Shown here: one piece after another, positions 11,101 through 22,433 of the stretch | Numbering within the stretch: the stretch's first letter is position 1 | Layout: the number at the start of each line of letters is the position of its first letter | Assembly: GCA_002081555.1 (NCBI GenBank) | Contig: MZNV01002255.1 | Span: 1 to 34,458, forward strand | Reading direction: 5' to 3' | Source of the DNA: Protostelium mycophagum | Lineage: Eukaryota; Evosea; Variosea; Protosteliida; Protosteliaceae | Length of the DNA stretch: 34,458 bases | Notes under the pieces: model-generated | Databases searched by the model: none | The model's input: only the letters and a program-made list of their open reading frames with translations | Told to the model about the DNA's origin: nothing | Program-made: the position numbers and the translations under genes

Positions 11101-14100
11101 TCAAGTGATCACTTACGTTCTGACCATATAAGAAGACGGCTCCAGCTGAAGAGGCCAAGTTTTTCAAAAACTGACAGCCCTTGATCACAATGTCTATCTT
11201 CTTTGAAGATTGAGGCTAAGATCGTCAGAGGTCATCCTTATGTTAGTGGAGTTTTCACTCACTTTTCCATAAGTTGTCAATGTGTCAGATATGTACAGAG
11301 ATCCTCCAGCATTAGCTTGGTTCTGGACAAATGTTGTGTTCATGATGTCGACATATACGTCACCCATGCCTCCCGCCAAAAATATGCCACCTCCTGATGA
11401 CGTGGCGGTGTTTGCAGATATTGTACAATTGTAGATGGATATGTTTGGAGTGAAGATTACGTACACTGCACCTATTTTTATCTTTTAGAAAACTGTACAG
11501 GAAATGATTATACGTACCACCGTTTACGTTGGCATAGTTCTTGGACATTTTTATGGAATCCAAAGTGACAGAGGAAGCTGATGTGATATAAATAGATCCA
11601 CTGTCATCCATGAAACAATCTGACACTTGACCACTTTCCATGATTATTTCTGTTCCAAGAACATTGGCGTAAACTGCACTTCCTACAGATGTTACGACGA
11701 TTTACAATGACAAAACCTTACCTCTGAAACCACCACACGAGTCTACATTGACATTCCTCATCATAATGAAGCTATTTTGAATGTAGAAAGCAAAACCTAA
11801 CAAAATCATTATAATCTCTTCTCTGGGAACTTACCAGCCCCAAACTGTGCTGTTCCGTTCGTGATAAACGTATCTACAAACGTCGTATTCTTCACAGCAG
11901 CTTGAGTCTATGATATCTCACTTAGATTTCATGATAACCTCAAGTGAAACTTACGGTGATATATAGGGATCCACCTTGCTGCGTTGCGCGACAAGCATAG
12001 AAGGATAAATTCCTCGAGTTCAGTTGATCTATAGTGGCATATATCACAATACCAGCCCCGTCTACTGCTGTAAAATCGTTGAAAGTTCCATTTTGGATAG
12101 TTACGCTTCTCCACTGACCATCTACAACGAGAGATCCACCTGCTGTGGCGGAGCCATGAGATGATACATAATTCGAAATATCCAGCTGAAATTTCGTTGG
12201 TATTTCAAAGATGAGTTGAGGCATCTACAACTAGTCACCTCTTCACCATTCGAGCTTGACACGTAGACGGATCCTGCGGACCCTTTTGCCTGGTTATTTG
12301 ACGTCATGACATCGTCTAGAGATATCGCATCTATTGCCCCTGAGATATAAAGAGCGCCTCCGCTCACCCTTCAGTATTTAAGTCTCACTCTCATCTTCTA
12401 AGACATCTTACCCCACTCTGTTAAAAGTCATGTTGGCGTTTTGTAATTTAAAGTGGTCCAAAACAGTGGGAAGATCGACATAGATCACCCCTATGAATTT
12501 CGTCAATTTGGACCAAATCATTTTAACTGACCTCCGGATTGTGCTTCACCCCCACAAGATGTGAGACCGTTGATCGAAAAGACGCTCCCTTGCGTAGAGA
12601 TGTACATGAAACCCCCATACAATGTCGCGGAATAATTATATGATGTCACATTGTACACCTCTACATCCAGATTCCCAACAAAGCTGAGCCCCCCTTTCTT
12701 CATCAGAAAATTCATCGAATAGTCCAGATCTGACCTCCACTCTGGGCTGAGCAGTTGTAGACGACAATGTTGCTCATGGTAACCGCCGCCGTCTTTGCTC
12801 CCAGGTTTTGTAAAAAGATCGCCCCGCCCCTGCCGGGTGATGAAGTGTTGTAGACCGTAATATTATTCATGATGATTTCTTCGATGTAATTGGAGATGTA
12901 GATCGACCCTCCATCAAGAGGAGATTCCAAACTGCCCAAAACCATATCTAAATATATAAATATACTATTTTTCAAAGAAAATAAAATTTTCACCGGAAAT
13001 TCGCAACGATCCTAATTGTGGCCCAGATTCAATATTGATAATTCGGCCGTTACTGACACCGTAACTGTACACCTTACTTATCGTGACATTACCGAGTACA
13101 CTCGTGGCAGAGATAAATATAGCATCTGAAGGTGAATTTTCCAAGAAGATGTTGTCGACATTAAATGTGCTTGTTGATGTCATATTCCCGGATAAATAAA
13201 TAAATGAGCCTGAAATGGTCAACCTCCAACAAGGAGTAATTCCCGCCAAAAGGAATATTTGAAATTCAAACACACCCTGAGAGAAAGTTGCGTTGCCAGT
13301 ACTGCTCAAGATGTTTTCAATATTCATTGTGCCAAAAGGACCTGACTGCACCAAAAATGGTGACGAATTGTTTAGACATGTCACATTGACGATGTCAATG
13401 GTTGTGATAAACGATCGTGTTGTATCAGTGTTCAGGTTGTTTGGTAAAGATATCAATCCACCTGATGACGTCATTTCGCATCACGATGACGAATCTTACC
13501 GGTGGTGATGGCGGAGTTTTGAAAGAAATTCACGTTGTAGATGCCCACATTACCGATATTACCATAGATCACGATTATTCCCAGCTGTTCATTTGATCCT
13601 AATGAACTGCACTTGGTCAATTTCCGTAATAAAAATATATCCGTACTTGTTGTAGAACTGGCAGTTTGAAATATTGACATAATTCGCTTGAACGTCTTTC
13701 ACCAATATGACTGAACTGAAATGCCCCGTATAGTTGTAAAATGTTGTGTTGTAGATGGTGATTCCCTCCAATAAGTTTGAACCGTAATCCATGTAAATCG
13801 CGTTGTTTTTAACACCCAAGAAAACACTATTGTAGATACCAAAAATACCGTATCTACAACTCATTCTAATAATTGGTCCCTGAATTTCTCAGATATTCTA
13901 AAGCTGTTGGATATTCTGATGAGCTTACAGAGGCACGGCCGTAATCATTGGTGTTGGATAAAAATGTCGAGTTGTAGATGTTCAGATCCCCTGCTGAGTT
14001 AGATCTCACACAAGCCCCACCCAAAGTACAATTATAGTTGACTATTGTCGTGTTAACCTGTCACAATGATAAGCCACTCAGATCGTCTCGTTGTAAAACG

Positions 14101-14759
14101 AGATGTAGACGCCAAACTCACGTAATAGTCTGTGAATAAATCCGATTTGTAAACGCCGCCTTGCGCTCCGATGCTGATGATGTTTTCGGCGTAAAAAATA
14201 CAAGCTTGGTTCTGCAGTTCATAGATCACATAAAGAGATGATGACCGTATTCCGTCGAGTGTCAAACTGACTCCTTTAGACCAAGATGATGAATTTTCCG
14301 TTCTCACTTAATGGCCGATACGAGTCTGGTGTCTTGTAACCTTATGCCAAATTCTGGACTGAAGGGAGTGACATCAGTAAAGGTCTGCATCTGAAGATTG
14401 GTGATGGAGATCGAACCAAATTTGGCTAATACCGCCACTGATGAGAGATTAAGTCAAGAATGGCGAAAAGTTGGCTTACTCGAACCATTCAAAATGGTAG
14501 ATGGCCCCATCCCATTGATGACAACATTTTGTGAGTAGTTCCCAACCAGATTGGTCGAATTATAGACATAGGTTCCACTCTGCAACTGCAGTGTGGTGTT
14601 GATATTGTTGACAGCAAAAAGCAAACCTGTAACTGAATCATCTCCCCGTTTGATGATTTTAGAAAATCTTCTTCAAATACCGGTGTAAAGATCAGGTGGA
14701 TTAACTTGTATCGTGATGCCCTGTATCCGCAATATGAGCAGACATAGCATCCACATCAT
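8161..14759 (-). CDS. Receptor tyrosine kinase with parallel beta-helix (Pmp-like) ectodomain
   Basis: A signal peptide (MMWMLCLLILRIQGITI) is followed by about 1,300 extracellular residues built from repeats of the form FxxNxAxxxGGxxYI. GGALYISG, GGSLYISD and GGAIYIIN are typical, with about 20 copies. One membrane helix follows (about 9600-9525), then a tyrosine kinase. Kinase motifs are GASGNFGVV, VALK, the alphaC glutamate (RWAEEISLLK), HRDLAARN, DFGMSR, WCAPE, DVWSFG and WSKRPKDRP. Exons at the kinase end: 10845-9415 (helix rim, membrane segment), 9373-9303, 9257-9204, 9153-8983, 8915-8829, 8787-8645, 8605-8468, 8421-8231, 8189-8161. Exon 1 is 14759-14681; other resolved ectodomain exons include 11471-11263 and 11215-10915. 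The intron 8467-8422 uses a GC donor. The kinase assignment is firm and substrate tyrosine phosphorylation is expected. The ligand is unknown. The short C-terminal tail (about 60 residues) has few tyrosines. Confidence 0.9.
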
Positions 14760-15307
14760 TTGGTTTAATGTCGAAAATCCCAGTGATAATCCCGGGTCAA
14801 AATTATGTCATCTTTATGTCTCGGTTTCATCCAGGGAGGATAATTGTGCTCTACAACCCACATAAAGTGGCAATTATTATTATTTTCCAAGCGGTTGTCT
14901 CGTCTGCCCCTTGCTCCTCCACGAAAAGTAACAATCCAGAGTGATACATTGGCAGGTGGTGTAAACATGTTGAACATCATTTGAATTCTTCAAGTGTAAT
15001 CTCGTGTCCTTCTAGTTGTCCAAAGTAAAATTTTTCGAAATGAGTTTTTTTGTACTGATTTTGAACCATAAATCTGCTCAAAATTCGAATCTATAAATAT
15101 GCATAATATGTTCAAACCTGCCCTCCACAACTTCACGCCCGATTTTACCCCCTCGAGAAATGACCGACAGAAATCCTTTCTCCCAACAGACCAAGCAGCT
15201 GATTCGTAGAAAAGTTTAGAAGTTGCTCCTCGAGTTGTTGCGCGCAATTTATTTCGGTGCCACACGGGCGATACTTACAACCAGATCCCCATCCACCAAC
15301 CTTGATT
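14760..15307. promoter_or_regulatory. Divergent intergenic region between RTK and flippase genes
   Basis: About 550 bases lie between the start codon of the receptor kinase (minus) and that of the P4-ATPase (plus). No coding exon is evident. The region should hold both promoters. An in-frame upstream ATG at 15257 could extend the flippase by 17 residues, but the ATG at 15308 has a better context (gattATGGCGG). Confidence 0.55.
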
Positions 15308-18300
15308 ATGGCGGACAAAGATGCACCAGACTCCCCCAAAGAGGATCCCAACATGGTAGAATTAACTGAGATCGATGAGGAACGAAAAGAAAGAGGACAG
15401 CGGAGGAAGAAGGGAAAGGTGCTCACCAATTCATTGGTTCTATTTCGAAAAAATCTGATGGAATATAGGGAGAAGCGCTTCTACAGGTCGCTGCTGGTAA
15501 GAAGAGAGGAAATCATAAACCAAGATGGAATGTTTATCCCAATATACATTTTAACGTTACCGAAGCTGAAGAGAACTACAGCAAGAAGTGAGTGCTGGTT
15601 GAGTATGTCTTCAAATTAAAGAATCTCAGATTTCCATCAAACAGGATCTCGACGACAAAATACAATGCCATCAATTTCCTTCCAAAGTTTCTATTCGAAC
15701 AGTTTCGTAGAGTTACCAATGTACGTCAAAATGGGCACTTCTTCCGATTTCTGATGTACCTCTTCAGATTTTCTTTCTGGGAGTGGCCGTCATCACCTTC
15801 ATTCCGACGATCTCGCCCGTGGCTCCATACACATCTATAGTCCCTCTCGCTTTCATCTTGGTCGTCTCTGCTGGTCGTGAGCTGTATGAGGACATTGTGA
15901 GTAACTTTTTTTAATGCCAAGAAATGAGCGAGAAACATGATGTAACTCTCATTTACGCACATGATTTTGTGGCACAGCTACTCATACATCCATTCGTGGC
16001 AGAAGTCCTGAGATTTTGGACAAAGCCGTTGATTGACGCGATCAAATTATTTTGAAAATTGTACAAGTCCATCACTTTGAAATTTTGGCGGTTAGGAATC
16101 ACGGTAACTACCGTGAGCCGGCTGCTACTAATGCTCCTAACGTGCCAAGCACGGTTAAAATTGCGGTTATAACCGTGCGCCGGCTGCACTGATTGGCGAA
16201 AACCTAGTGTTTAAGATGAATGCCTTGTTGTAGTTGGTTATTAATATTCTTAGAACCGTTTGAGGGCTGACCACAAGGCTAATAATAGAACATTTAAAGT
16301 GGTGCAGACAGATGGTACCAAGAAAGATGTGAGATATCTTTATTTTAGCAAAGACATCTTATCTTGATTTTTGCACCAGTCCATCTGTGATGTCATGACA
16401 TGGGTTGAGATGTCACAAGTGATTCTTGAGCAGGTTCGAAGTAGAGACCTAAAAGCCGGAGATATTCTTTGGTTAGAGAAGAACAGCACCCTACCTGCAG
16501 ATGTTCTCATCCTTAAAACTGCTCTCGATGAGTCACTGTGTTTTGTCGAGACATCTCAACTCGATGGGTAGATATCACTATGACATCACCAGACCTAAAC
16601 CCTAAACCCTGACCTCCACAGTGAATCCAACCTGAAGCAATTGAAATCCATAAAAGAGACAAACTCCATCAACGAAGAAGACTTTTGCCGCATGAGAGGT
16701 ACGATAGAATGCGAAGAGCCACACCCACTCTTTTACACCTTCCACGCGAGACTCCGAATGAACAATAAGACTTTTGCACTGGACGCGAAGCAGTTACTTC
16801 TCAGAGTGAGTTTTCGATGAGATTTCGGTTTCGAAAGTATCTGATGGAGCAGGGAACGTTCATAAGAAATACGCCTTGGGTTTATGGTGTGGTTGTTTAT
16901 TCCGGAAGTGACAGTAAATTATCTCTCAACCAGGTGACATTTTGAGACTTTGAGACTTTTATCTGACACTTTTCAGAGAAATCCACCATCTAAATTCTCC
17001 TCCATGGACAGGAAGATGAACAGAATTGTGGGAGGGATATTTCTCTTTGTATTTGTATGCTGTGTTGTCTTGGCCATTGCTGGTGGAAGATTCCAGGTGA
17101 TCCATCAACAAAATCTGACATACTGACAAGTGACAGGCCGATGGAGACAAGTGGTATTTGAACTACTCTGTAAGCCCACCCGTAGCCGGAATATTATTGT
17201 TCTTCGCCTACATCGTGCTGTTATCTTATCTTATCCCTCAGTCATTGTTTGTTACTCTGGAAATCGTCAAGTTGATCCAAGGTGATTATTTCTCATTTGA
17301 ATGAAACGTCATTTTCCCGCCAATTTTGACTTGATTATCAACAAACAAAAATCAGATTTCATATTATGGAAAACCAGAATATTTCTCGAATTAAAAACGT
17401 TCGTTGTACATACTGAATACATAACAGCCAAGTTCATGGAATGGGACAGGGACATGTGGTTAGACCCCAATGACCCAGAAACAGGCATGCACGCAAAGAC
17501 ATCCTCTCTTAACGATGAGCTTGCCCTCGTCAAATACATCTTCAGCGACAAGACTGGAACCTTGACGCAGAACAAAATGATATTTGATAGAAGTTCTGTG
17601 GGTGGTTATGTTTATACCAATATGCTGCAAGGTGAAATCCCATGAGATCTCACGACTTTGAGACATCATGACGTGGTGATGACGTGATGTCTCTGTACAT
17701 GAGTAGGATATCTCATGGATCGACAGGCGAGCTGAAGAGAGTGTTGACAGAGAGGAGTGAGGACCAACAACAACTCGATTATATCGCGGATTTTGTGAGG
17801 GCTCTGAGCATATGTCACGCTGTCATTGCAGAGGAAGATGAGAAAGGAGGTACACAGATATGATCATATGTTGATGTCTTACACCTTCAAACCTGCGGCT
17901 CTGCTGCAGTCAAAAAAATTGGATTTTGAGCAGATTCGTTAAAAAAATTGGATTTCGAATAAATTTGTTTAAAAAATCGGATTTCGAACAAATTTGTTTA
18001 AAAAAAATCGGATTTTGAACAGATTTATTCAAAAAAAAAAATTGGATTTCGAAAAAATTTCTTTAAAAAAATCGGATAATTTTGAACAAGTTGGAGAATC
18101 TCTTTGATAAAACAAGATTGATGATGGCAGGGATATATTACCAAGCACAATCTCCGGACGAATCAGCGCTCGTCGATGGAGCTAGGCTCAACGGATTCGT
18201 TTTTAAGCAGAGTGGGTTACAAGGAATAAAAACCGAAGAGATGGGCGAAGAGATCAACTACGAAGTATGTTCTTTACGATGAGAATTCAGGACGCACAAC

Positions 18301-20945
18301 ATCCTTGTGTCTTACTCCACGCAAATGTCACTCATCTGTCATAGATCTTGGCTAATCTGGAGTTCACGTCAGAAAGAGCAAGATCTTCCGTGATCATCCG
18401 TAAGAAAGACGGGCAGATCGTGTTGTACTCCAAAGGATCCGATTCCCAGATCTTGAAGAGATTGACGGAGACATCTAAACGCTCCAAGAGAGCCCAGGAA
18501 GTATACGTCAGCAGTTTACGCCATCTGGACGACTTTTCAAATTTGGGACTGAGGACACTCGCCGTTGCTAGGAGATATCTCACGTGAGAAATTTCGGCGA
18601 AATTTCGAAGATAGACTGAAATTTCTGCAGGGAAGAAGAATACGCACATTGGGCTGAGCTTTATCATGAGGCGACAACGTCATTAAATAACCGAAACGAA
18701 AAAGTCGACAAAGTGAGCCGTTGTAGATTCACGAATGTCTGGTTGTAGATGCTCAAATATTCTAGGCATGTGATGAGATCGAGAAAGACTTTGAGATCAT
18801 CGGGTGCACAGCTATAGAGGATAAGTTGCAAGACGGTGTACCTGACACGATCGAGCACCTCCTACAGGTAGACATTTTATTCTTTCAAAAACTGTCGTTG
18901 TAGACGTGATTGTAGATTTACGAAAACAGTGTGGCATGAAGGTTTGGGTGATTACAGGAGACAAACAGCAGACAGCTATAAACATCGCTTACTCCACCAA
19001 GTTGATCGCACGTGACCAAGACAAGGTCATCATCAACGTCGACAAGGAAGCCGCCTCCCCCACCGACAACATAAGACAGCAGGTGAAATGTCGACATATC
19101 CCCCTCTCTGGAAATAAAATTGACCTCGAATCAAGTTGAAGAAAGCGATTCAGGAGTATATCGGGCAAAAGCCCATCGCCGTCGTGATGGACGGTGAATC
19201 GATTCACCACGCGCTGAAAGAATGCAAGGAAGATTTCTTGGCGCTGACAGACCTCGCCAGCTCCGCCGTGTGCTGTCGTGTCACTCCATTGCAAAAGGTG
19301 AAGTCTATTTCTTTTAAATGTAAAAGTGTTTTTGATGATTTATTATTTATTTTTGAAATTGTTTTGAAAAGTATATATACACGTATGAGAACGTGAAATT
19401 CCCATGAAATTTCGTTGAAGAATACAGGCTGAGGTGGTGAGGACAATCAAAGAAGCAAAGAAAGAAGTGTGTCTGTCTATAGGTGATGGTGCTAATGACG
19501 TCAGCATGATCCAAGAAGCACACATCGGTCAGTTTTCGAAATTTCGATGAATTTTCACCGTCTCCCGATCCGAAATTTCACCGGTTTTTCAGAGGTTCTA
19601 AAAATAGAACAGGTATAGGTATATTTGGTAAGGAGGGAACACAAGCGGCCAGAGCCAGTGACTATGCGATAATGCAGTTCTCGCATTTAAGAAAGTTACT
19701 GACAGTTCACGGGAGATATTCACTCGTCAGAAATTTGGCCTGTATACATCAATCTTTTTACAAGGTGAAATTTCAATGAAATCTCGTTTTTTGATGATCA
19801 TAAGACTGTGTACAATGACGTCATACTGATCTATTTTTTAGAATATGGCTTTCGGATTTTTACAATTCTGGTTTGCTATTTTCAGTGGGTTCAGCGGGCA
19901 GACACCTTACGATGATTATATTTTGACAGTCTACAATATCCTCATCACATCCGCCCCACCTTTCTTCTGTGCCCTATTCTTCAAAGACGTATTGGAGAGC
20001 ACAATCAAAGAGGTGAAATTTCGATGAAATTTCGATGTATTTGCGTTGTAGATTGACAGATTCTCAGTACCCTAAGCTGTACAATGATCTGAAGACGAAA
20101 GACTATTTCAATTATAAGACTATTGGTATCTGGCTTTTATCCGCATTTTTCCATTCCTGGAGTGAGTGAAATTCCCACGAAATTTCGTTCTAATCTACAA
20201 CAGTCGTGTTCATGGTCACGTGGCTGGTTTTCAGAATTGAGCCACAGATTCTGAACGGTCAAGTTGGAGATGTTTATTTATTTGGACAGATGGCTGCCAC
20301 TATGGTCATCCTCGTTGTCTTGCTTAAAATCGCTCTATCGGTGTAGTGAGTACCTCTCCATTGTTTCTATTTTAGATGCGATGTTATTGGCGGCAAAATG
20401 ATCTACATGTGCTGGCAAGTGTACAAACACACCTTTTCACAAAGATTTTGCCCGACTTTGCACCAGTCGTGCTCCACAATATGCAGACACTTGATGCCAC
20501 TTTTGATCTCAAGAATTATTCTGACTTTTAACAGCTACTGGACCGTCATATTGATTATCTTTGAGATCCTTTCTTTCGTGGTGTACATCGTAATCGACGT
20601 CATCATATCTTCCATGTCGAGTGCTTGGCCAAAGGGTTATTTCGAGGCCTTCACCATTGTTCAAATCCCATCCTTCTGGTTTGGTTTGGCTCTGGGTGTC
20701 ATCTTGTGTCTTCTACCAGATTGGTCTTTCCAATGGTGAGCATCATGAACATGTGACTTCGGAGATGCATGCTGACAGGCGTCAGTGTTCGTGAAAACTA
20801 TTTCCCCGAGAACTGGCACATTCTGAGAGAAAGAGAAAGATTGAAGCACGACGGCATCCTCTCACATGATCATGAGTCGCTCACCAACATCACACCGAAC
20901 GTCTCACCGAAGCCTCTCGAAATTACAGAGGAGGCACGTCAGTAA
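15308..20945 (+). CDS. P4-ATPase phospholipid flippase, catalytic subunit
   Basis: Moves aminophospholipids from the outer to the inner leaflet of Golgi, endosome or plasma membranes, usually with a CDC50 partner. Twenty-six exons join in frame to 1,139 residues: 15308-15418, 15473-15486 (14-nt microexon), 15525-15587, 15630-15720, 15768-15896, 16254-16328, 16380-16567, 16622-16805, 16853-16933, 16977-17096, 17137-17281, 17428-17631, 17727-17849, 18131-18264, 18345-18583, 18631-18712, 18766-18867, 18930-19082, 19136-19297, 19428-19527, 19613-19764, 19842-20012, 20068-20161, 20204-20345, 20535-20735, 20786-20945. Motifs: [39 protein letters not shown] (phosphorylated Asp about 17547), [34 protein letters not shown] and the C-terminal [15 protein letters not shown]. 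The usual PISL of helix 4 reads PQSL. Family assignment is certain; the clade (ATP8-like versus Dnf-like) is not. Confidence 0.96.
16086..16197. repeat. Foldback element with CGGT...ACCG hairpins in flippase intron 5
   Basis: Within intron 15897-16253. Two diverged copies of a 25-base unit (16102-16126 and 16164-16188) match at about 20 positions. Each contains a small hairpin (CGGTaactACCG, CGGTtataACCG) followed by GCCGGCTGC. A 7-bp stem (gttagga 16091-16097 with tcctaac 16135-16141) encloses the first hairpin, and cacggtt (16150-16156) pairs with aaccgtg (16171-16177) around the second. It shares attgcggttataa with the element at 27902-28024. Its GC content is well above the surrounding intron. 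Confidence 0.6.
16594..16610. repeat. Short interstitial telomere-like tract (CCCTAAA)
   Basis: cctaaaccctaaaccct, about two and a half units of the CCCTAAA/TTTAGGG telomeric repeat, sits in the 54-nt flippase intron 16568-16621. It is too short to call a former telomere. It may be chance or a trace of telomerase-assisted break repair. Confidence 0.4.
17912..18090 (+). repeat. 30-bp tandem repeat in flippase intron
   Basis: About six copies of a 30-base unit of the form A7-TYGGATTTYGAAYARATTTGTTT. They start at about 17912, 17941, 17971, 18001, 18031 and 18065; the fifth is slightly longer and the last partial. They lie in intron 17850-18130, between the phosphorylation-domain exons. Copies differ by a few substitutions, and the spacing of the first four is exactly 29-30 bases. 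Confidence 0.85.
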
Positions 20946-20949
20946 TAAA
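20944..20949 (+). terminator. Poly(A) signal overlapping the flippase stop codon
   Basis: The stop is TAA at 20943-20945 and AATAAA starts at 20944, so the signal overlaps the stop codon. The 3' untranslated region would be very short. The next gene's start codon (21167) is 222 bases further on. Confidence 0.55.
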
Positions 20950-21037
20950 ATGTAACCACGATCGTGTGTTTCTGTCCCAGAGGACTCGAAATCTAGATGA
21001 AAACTGCCAACTTTCCAAGGAATTCTCATCGGAATTT

Positions 21038-21047
21038 GGGAATTCCC
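21038..21047. promoter_or_regulatory. Perfect palindrome GGGAATTCCC, kappaB-like, upstream of cyclin-like gene
   Basis: GGGAATTCCC is followed directly by attcccatattgggaat and cgtaatccctcaagattacg, two further inverted repeats. All lie about 120 bases before the ATG of the next gene. The first decamer is the ideal palindromic NF-kappaB site, but nothing here shows that such a factor acts on it. A cluster of three palindromes in 50 bases is the direct observation. Confidence 0.3.
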
Positions 21048-21166
21048 ATATTGGGAATCGTAATCCCTCAAGATTACGCTGAGTCCTGTCAGTTTCCCTG
21101 AACATACCAAGCATTTCCGGCTCTCTTTGATTATTTTGAAGAGACCCAAAGACAAAAGCCACACAC

Positions 21167-21713
21167 ATGTTACCGAGATCAATTGACAGAAGAGAGAGCT
21201 TATATTTCTTGTTAGACAAGCTGAACTCATGGGTAGAAGATGAGGAACAGGCATGGAGTTCTGAAAGAGCAGAGGTTTTCCTCAGCTGCACTAACGCCAT
21301 CTTCGAGGTACCGCGAAATGTACTGTCTTCTCACTGATGACATCAACAGCACTGTAATGTGGAGTTCACGATGGATCTTTTTATTGCTGTGGTGGTGTAC
21401 ATGGATCGTTTTATTGAGATGAGAGGCCAACTCAACCGGGACGAGGCAGCTGAATACCTCTTCGTCTGTATTGTGGCAACATTTAAATTCTGGGAGGATA
21501 TCGGTGGGTATTATAGGATAATTCGGATTTCTGATCATCTCAGAATTAGATCTGGAGGACATGCAGATACTCAACATGATCTCAATAAAGAAGATGAATT
21601 CCACCGAACTGATGACGGACTTCTTAAGGACAATAGATTACCGCCTTCTTCTGAAAGAAAGCGACATGGATGAATACTTCATGCTGCGAGGACTAGAGAC
21701 TTCACCTCTGTAA
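21167..21713 (+). CDS. Small cyclin-box-like protein
   Basis: Three exons (21167-21307, 21350-21503, 21544-21713) join in frame to 154 residues. The middle exon reads FTMDLFIAVVVYMDRFIEMR, then a segment like LFVCIVATFKFWEDI. Together these resemble the paired helices of a cyclin N-terminal box, where LAVNYLDRFLS and a VACLFIASKYEE-type segment are typical. It ends with KKMNSTELMTDFLRTIDYRL, which fits the next cyclin helices. It is much shorter than most cyclins (250-450 residues), so it would be a single-box protein. A kinase partner is not known. It is convergent with the minus-strand gene ending at 21780. The start ATG at 21167 is the first good one, but an upstream exon cannot be excluded. 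Confidence 0.6.
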
Positions 21714-21779
21714 ATAGAATTAAAGACGTACATATGACAAACATGAGGAATGATATTTATTTCGGAGCCAGTCTTCACT

Positions 21780-22430
21780 TTAATATTGTACATGGGAATC
21801 CTCAGGTTCGTTCTCAGTGGATTGATCTGCAGAATGAGCCTCGTATTGAACGGTGGAGGTTTCTGGGGCGTTTTCAGTGGACTGGTCCCCGTTATGTCTG
21901 TCATAAGAGATGTTGGACGTCTCGGGGGCGTTTTCAGTGGATTGATCTCCTGCCTGATTGAAGGAGAAATCGTGTGATTTGGCAGGGGCGGTTCTACTGT
22001 CGGCTTTTCTGACCCCAGAATCCACATCCTTCTTGGGTGCGGCTGAGCAAGTCAGGTGAATGTTGATGTCTGGACATTCGTGCGATGATGATGCAATACC
22101 GAGAGCAGTCTTCAGGGCGAGGGTGTCGGCGGTTTGGGTGGGCTTCTCACCAGTTCCTTTCTGCACCTCTATATTACTCTTCTTTGATTCTTGGGTCAAC
22201 TTCTGAGCCTCTAAAGAAAGTGTCAACACCAGGATGTGATCATGTATGCTCTCACTAAGGGCTTGAGCAGTCTTGAAATCCATCCAGCTCATTGTTAGTA
22301 CTGGTTGTGCCTGAAAGTTATGTATCAAAAGGCAGGTGAAGTAAACTGCCGTTCTTTGTCGTACGACGCCTGCCGTCGAACAATCCCACAATGCGACGTC
22401 TGCCGTTTCTACAACAAATTTAATCGACAT
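21780..22430 (-). CDS. Unknown protein with C-terminal DQSTENAPETS repeats
   Basis: A single open frame of 216 residues that I do not recognise. Residues 1-90 look folded and partly hydrophobic (VYFTCLLIHNF, DHILVLTLSLEAQKL); the middle is Ser/Thr/Lys-rich. The last 60 residues are three copies of a roughly 20-residue unit (GDQSTENAPETSNISYDRHN, then similar), acidic and likely disordered. The start codon lies only three bases after the stop of the GDPD gene on the same strand, which is very unusual for a separate eukaryotic gene. The true start may be downstream (an internal Met at about residue 46), or the two frames may share an mRNA. One unspliced exon also contrasts with the intron-rich neighbours. 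Confidence 0.5.
   Translation of the reverse strand: MSIKFVVETADVALWDCSTAGVVRQRTAVYFTCLLIHNFQAQPVLTMSWMDFKTAQALSESIHDHILVLTLSLEAQKLTQESKKSNIEVQKGTGEKPTQTADTLALKTALGIASSSHECPDINIHLTCSAAPKKDVDSGVRKADSRTAPAKSHDFSFNQAGDQSTENAPETSNISYDRHNGDQSTENAPETSTVQYEAHSADQSTENEPEDSHVQY
21783..21965 (-). repeat. 60-bp coding tandem repeat (3 copies)
   Basis: Three adjacent copies of about 60 bases encoding GDQSTENxPExS plus a variable tail. They are most alike over the core ttttcagtggattgatctcc (plus-strand sense), which recurs near 21812, 21872 and 21932. They give long open frames on both strands, which is why other frames here look coding. Confidence 0.8.
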
Positions 22431-22433
22431 CGT

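Noticed and set aside
17213-17241. A 27-nt intron that would remove the unusual PQSL
   Set aside because: Shorter than any other intron here (minimum about 38 nt), and splicing would delete the helix-4 proline.
20904-21300. Minus-strand frames of 116 and 125 residues
   Set aside because: They overlap the end of the flippase and exon 1 of the cyclin-like gene and show no motif; they are antisense shadows.
21638-22027. 129-residue Pro/Thr-rich minus frame and plus-strand frames over the same repeats
   Set aside because: A byproduct of the 60-bp coding repeat, which leaves all frames open.
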